A program made the translations under genes and the position numbers. From Acinetobacter sp. BY419 (GTDB taxonomy: Bacteria; Pseudomonadota; Gammaproteobacteria; Pseudomonadales; Moraxellaceae), in the NCBI RefSeq assembly GCF_019038395.1, contig NZ_JAGFXZ010000009.1:25715-89714 (forward strand): a DNA stretch of 64,000 bases, read 5' to 3'. A model generated the notes under the pieces. The model saw only the letters and a list, made by a program, of their open reading frames with translations, was not told where the DNA came from and made no database searches. This document shows, in pieces, positions 63,876 to 64,000 of this stretch (the first letter of the stretch is position 1; the number at the start of each line of letters is the position of its first letter).

Positions 63876-64000
63876 ATGTGTGCTGAATTAACAGGATACT
63901 TCCACTTGGTAGATTCTATGCAGCCAACTTGTAAAAGTCTGCTGCCATTTGATTTGGTGTTTTAAAATCTAATCCTTTTTGAATTCTCTGCTGATTATAA
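63876..64000 (-). mobile_element. IS3-like insertion sequence, transposase end (runs off window)
   Basis: The DNA after 63875 is not porin. On the minus strand, from the window edge to a TAG at 63916-63918, the frame reads YNQQRIQKGLDFKTPNQMAA then DFYKLAA-stop. This is the end of an integrase-core (DDE) transposase of IS3 type, where YN..R....(S/T)P.Q is conserved. Between this stop and the porin lie about 40 bp, beginning TGTGTGCTGAATTAACAGG at 63877, which would be the terminal repeat; TG ends are usual in IS3 elements. The other end and target duplication lie outside the window. Confidence 0.72.

Noticed and set aside
63876..63965. Final 29 codons of the porin frame as real porin sequence
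   Set aside because: They lack beta-strand pattern and overlap the transposase reading frame of the inserted element.

Overview
The window looks like a piece of a non-baumannii Acinetobacter chromosome. The coding DNA is moderately AT-rich and the intergenic DNA very AT-rich. A DcaP-type porin, a PcaF/DcaF-type thiolase, a YqaE peptide and an eptA/PAP2/dgkA set all fit that genus. No rRNA, tRNA or CRISPR array was found. Genus is inferred from protein resemblance, not from a marker gene.

Layout. (1) 1-5942: the tail of an MFS transporter, a MarR regulator and badH-badI-aliB-aliA, which turn cyclohexanecarboxylate into pimeloyl-CoA; the hydratase step (BadK/AliC) is absent from the cluster. 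(2) 5998-6675: a DJ-1/PfpI protein. (3) 6843-15134: a LysR regulator divergent from mmsA-mmsB-acyl-CoA synthetase-acyl-CoA dehydrogenase-enoyl-CoA hydratase-HIBCH, the valine/isobutyrate route. (4) 15226-16445: a small charged protein and a stress-type SDR. (5) 16760-34848: a purine catabolic island. It holds two Rieske oxygenases, urate hydroxylase HpxO, HIU hydrolase, OHCU decarboxylase, allantoinase, allantoicase, ureidoglycolate lyase, an NCS2 permease, a Tsx-like channel, a BMP-type ABC transporter and a LysR regulator. Its two deaminase genes are broken: a guanine deaminase-like gene by a frameshift and an amidohydrolase by one amber codon. (6) 35304-37471: an SDR and a zinc alcohol dehydrogenase. 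(7) 37618-44060: a decayed zone. eptA is intact, but the response regulator, PAP2 and dgkA genes are remnants; further on are IS6-transposase, TraD-like and RelE/NadS remnants, an 11-copy heptanucleotide repeat and long AT-rich DNA. A YqaE-like peptide and an Hsp20 are intact. (8) 44357-46078: ETF-ubiquinone oxidoreductase. (9) 46364-62573: LysR, MmgE/PrpD, a DHA2 MFS, an aldehyde dehydrogenase with a YihU-like dehydrogenase on the other strand, then a beta-oxidation cluster (two 98% identical acyl-CoA dehydrogenases around an AAHS MFS, an NDP-forming acyl-CoA synthetase, a fused hydratase/dehydrogenase, a thioesterase and a 3-oxoadipyl-CoA-type thiolase). (10) 62742-64000: a DcaP-like porin cut by an IS3-like element that runs off the window.

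How they fit: several modules feed acyl-CoA dehydrogenases whose electrons would pass through ETF to the ETF-QO in the same window. The first cluster would make pimeloyl-CoA. The last one looks built for dicarboxylyl-CoA beta-oxidation, resembling a dca locus with an NDP-forming ligase in place of a CoA transferase. That link is inference.
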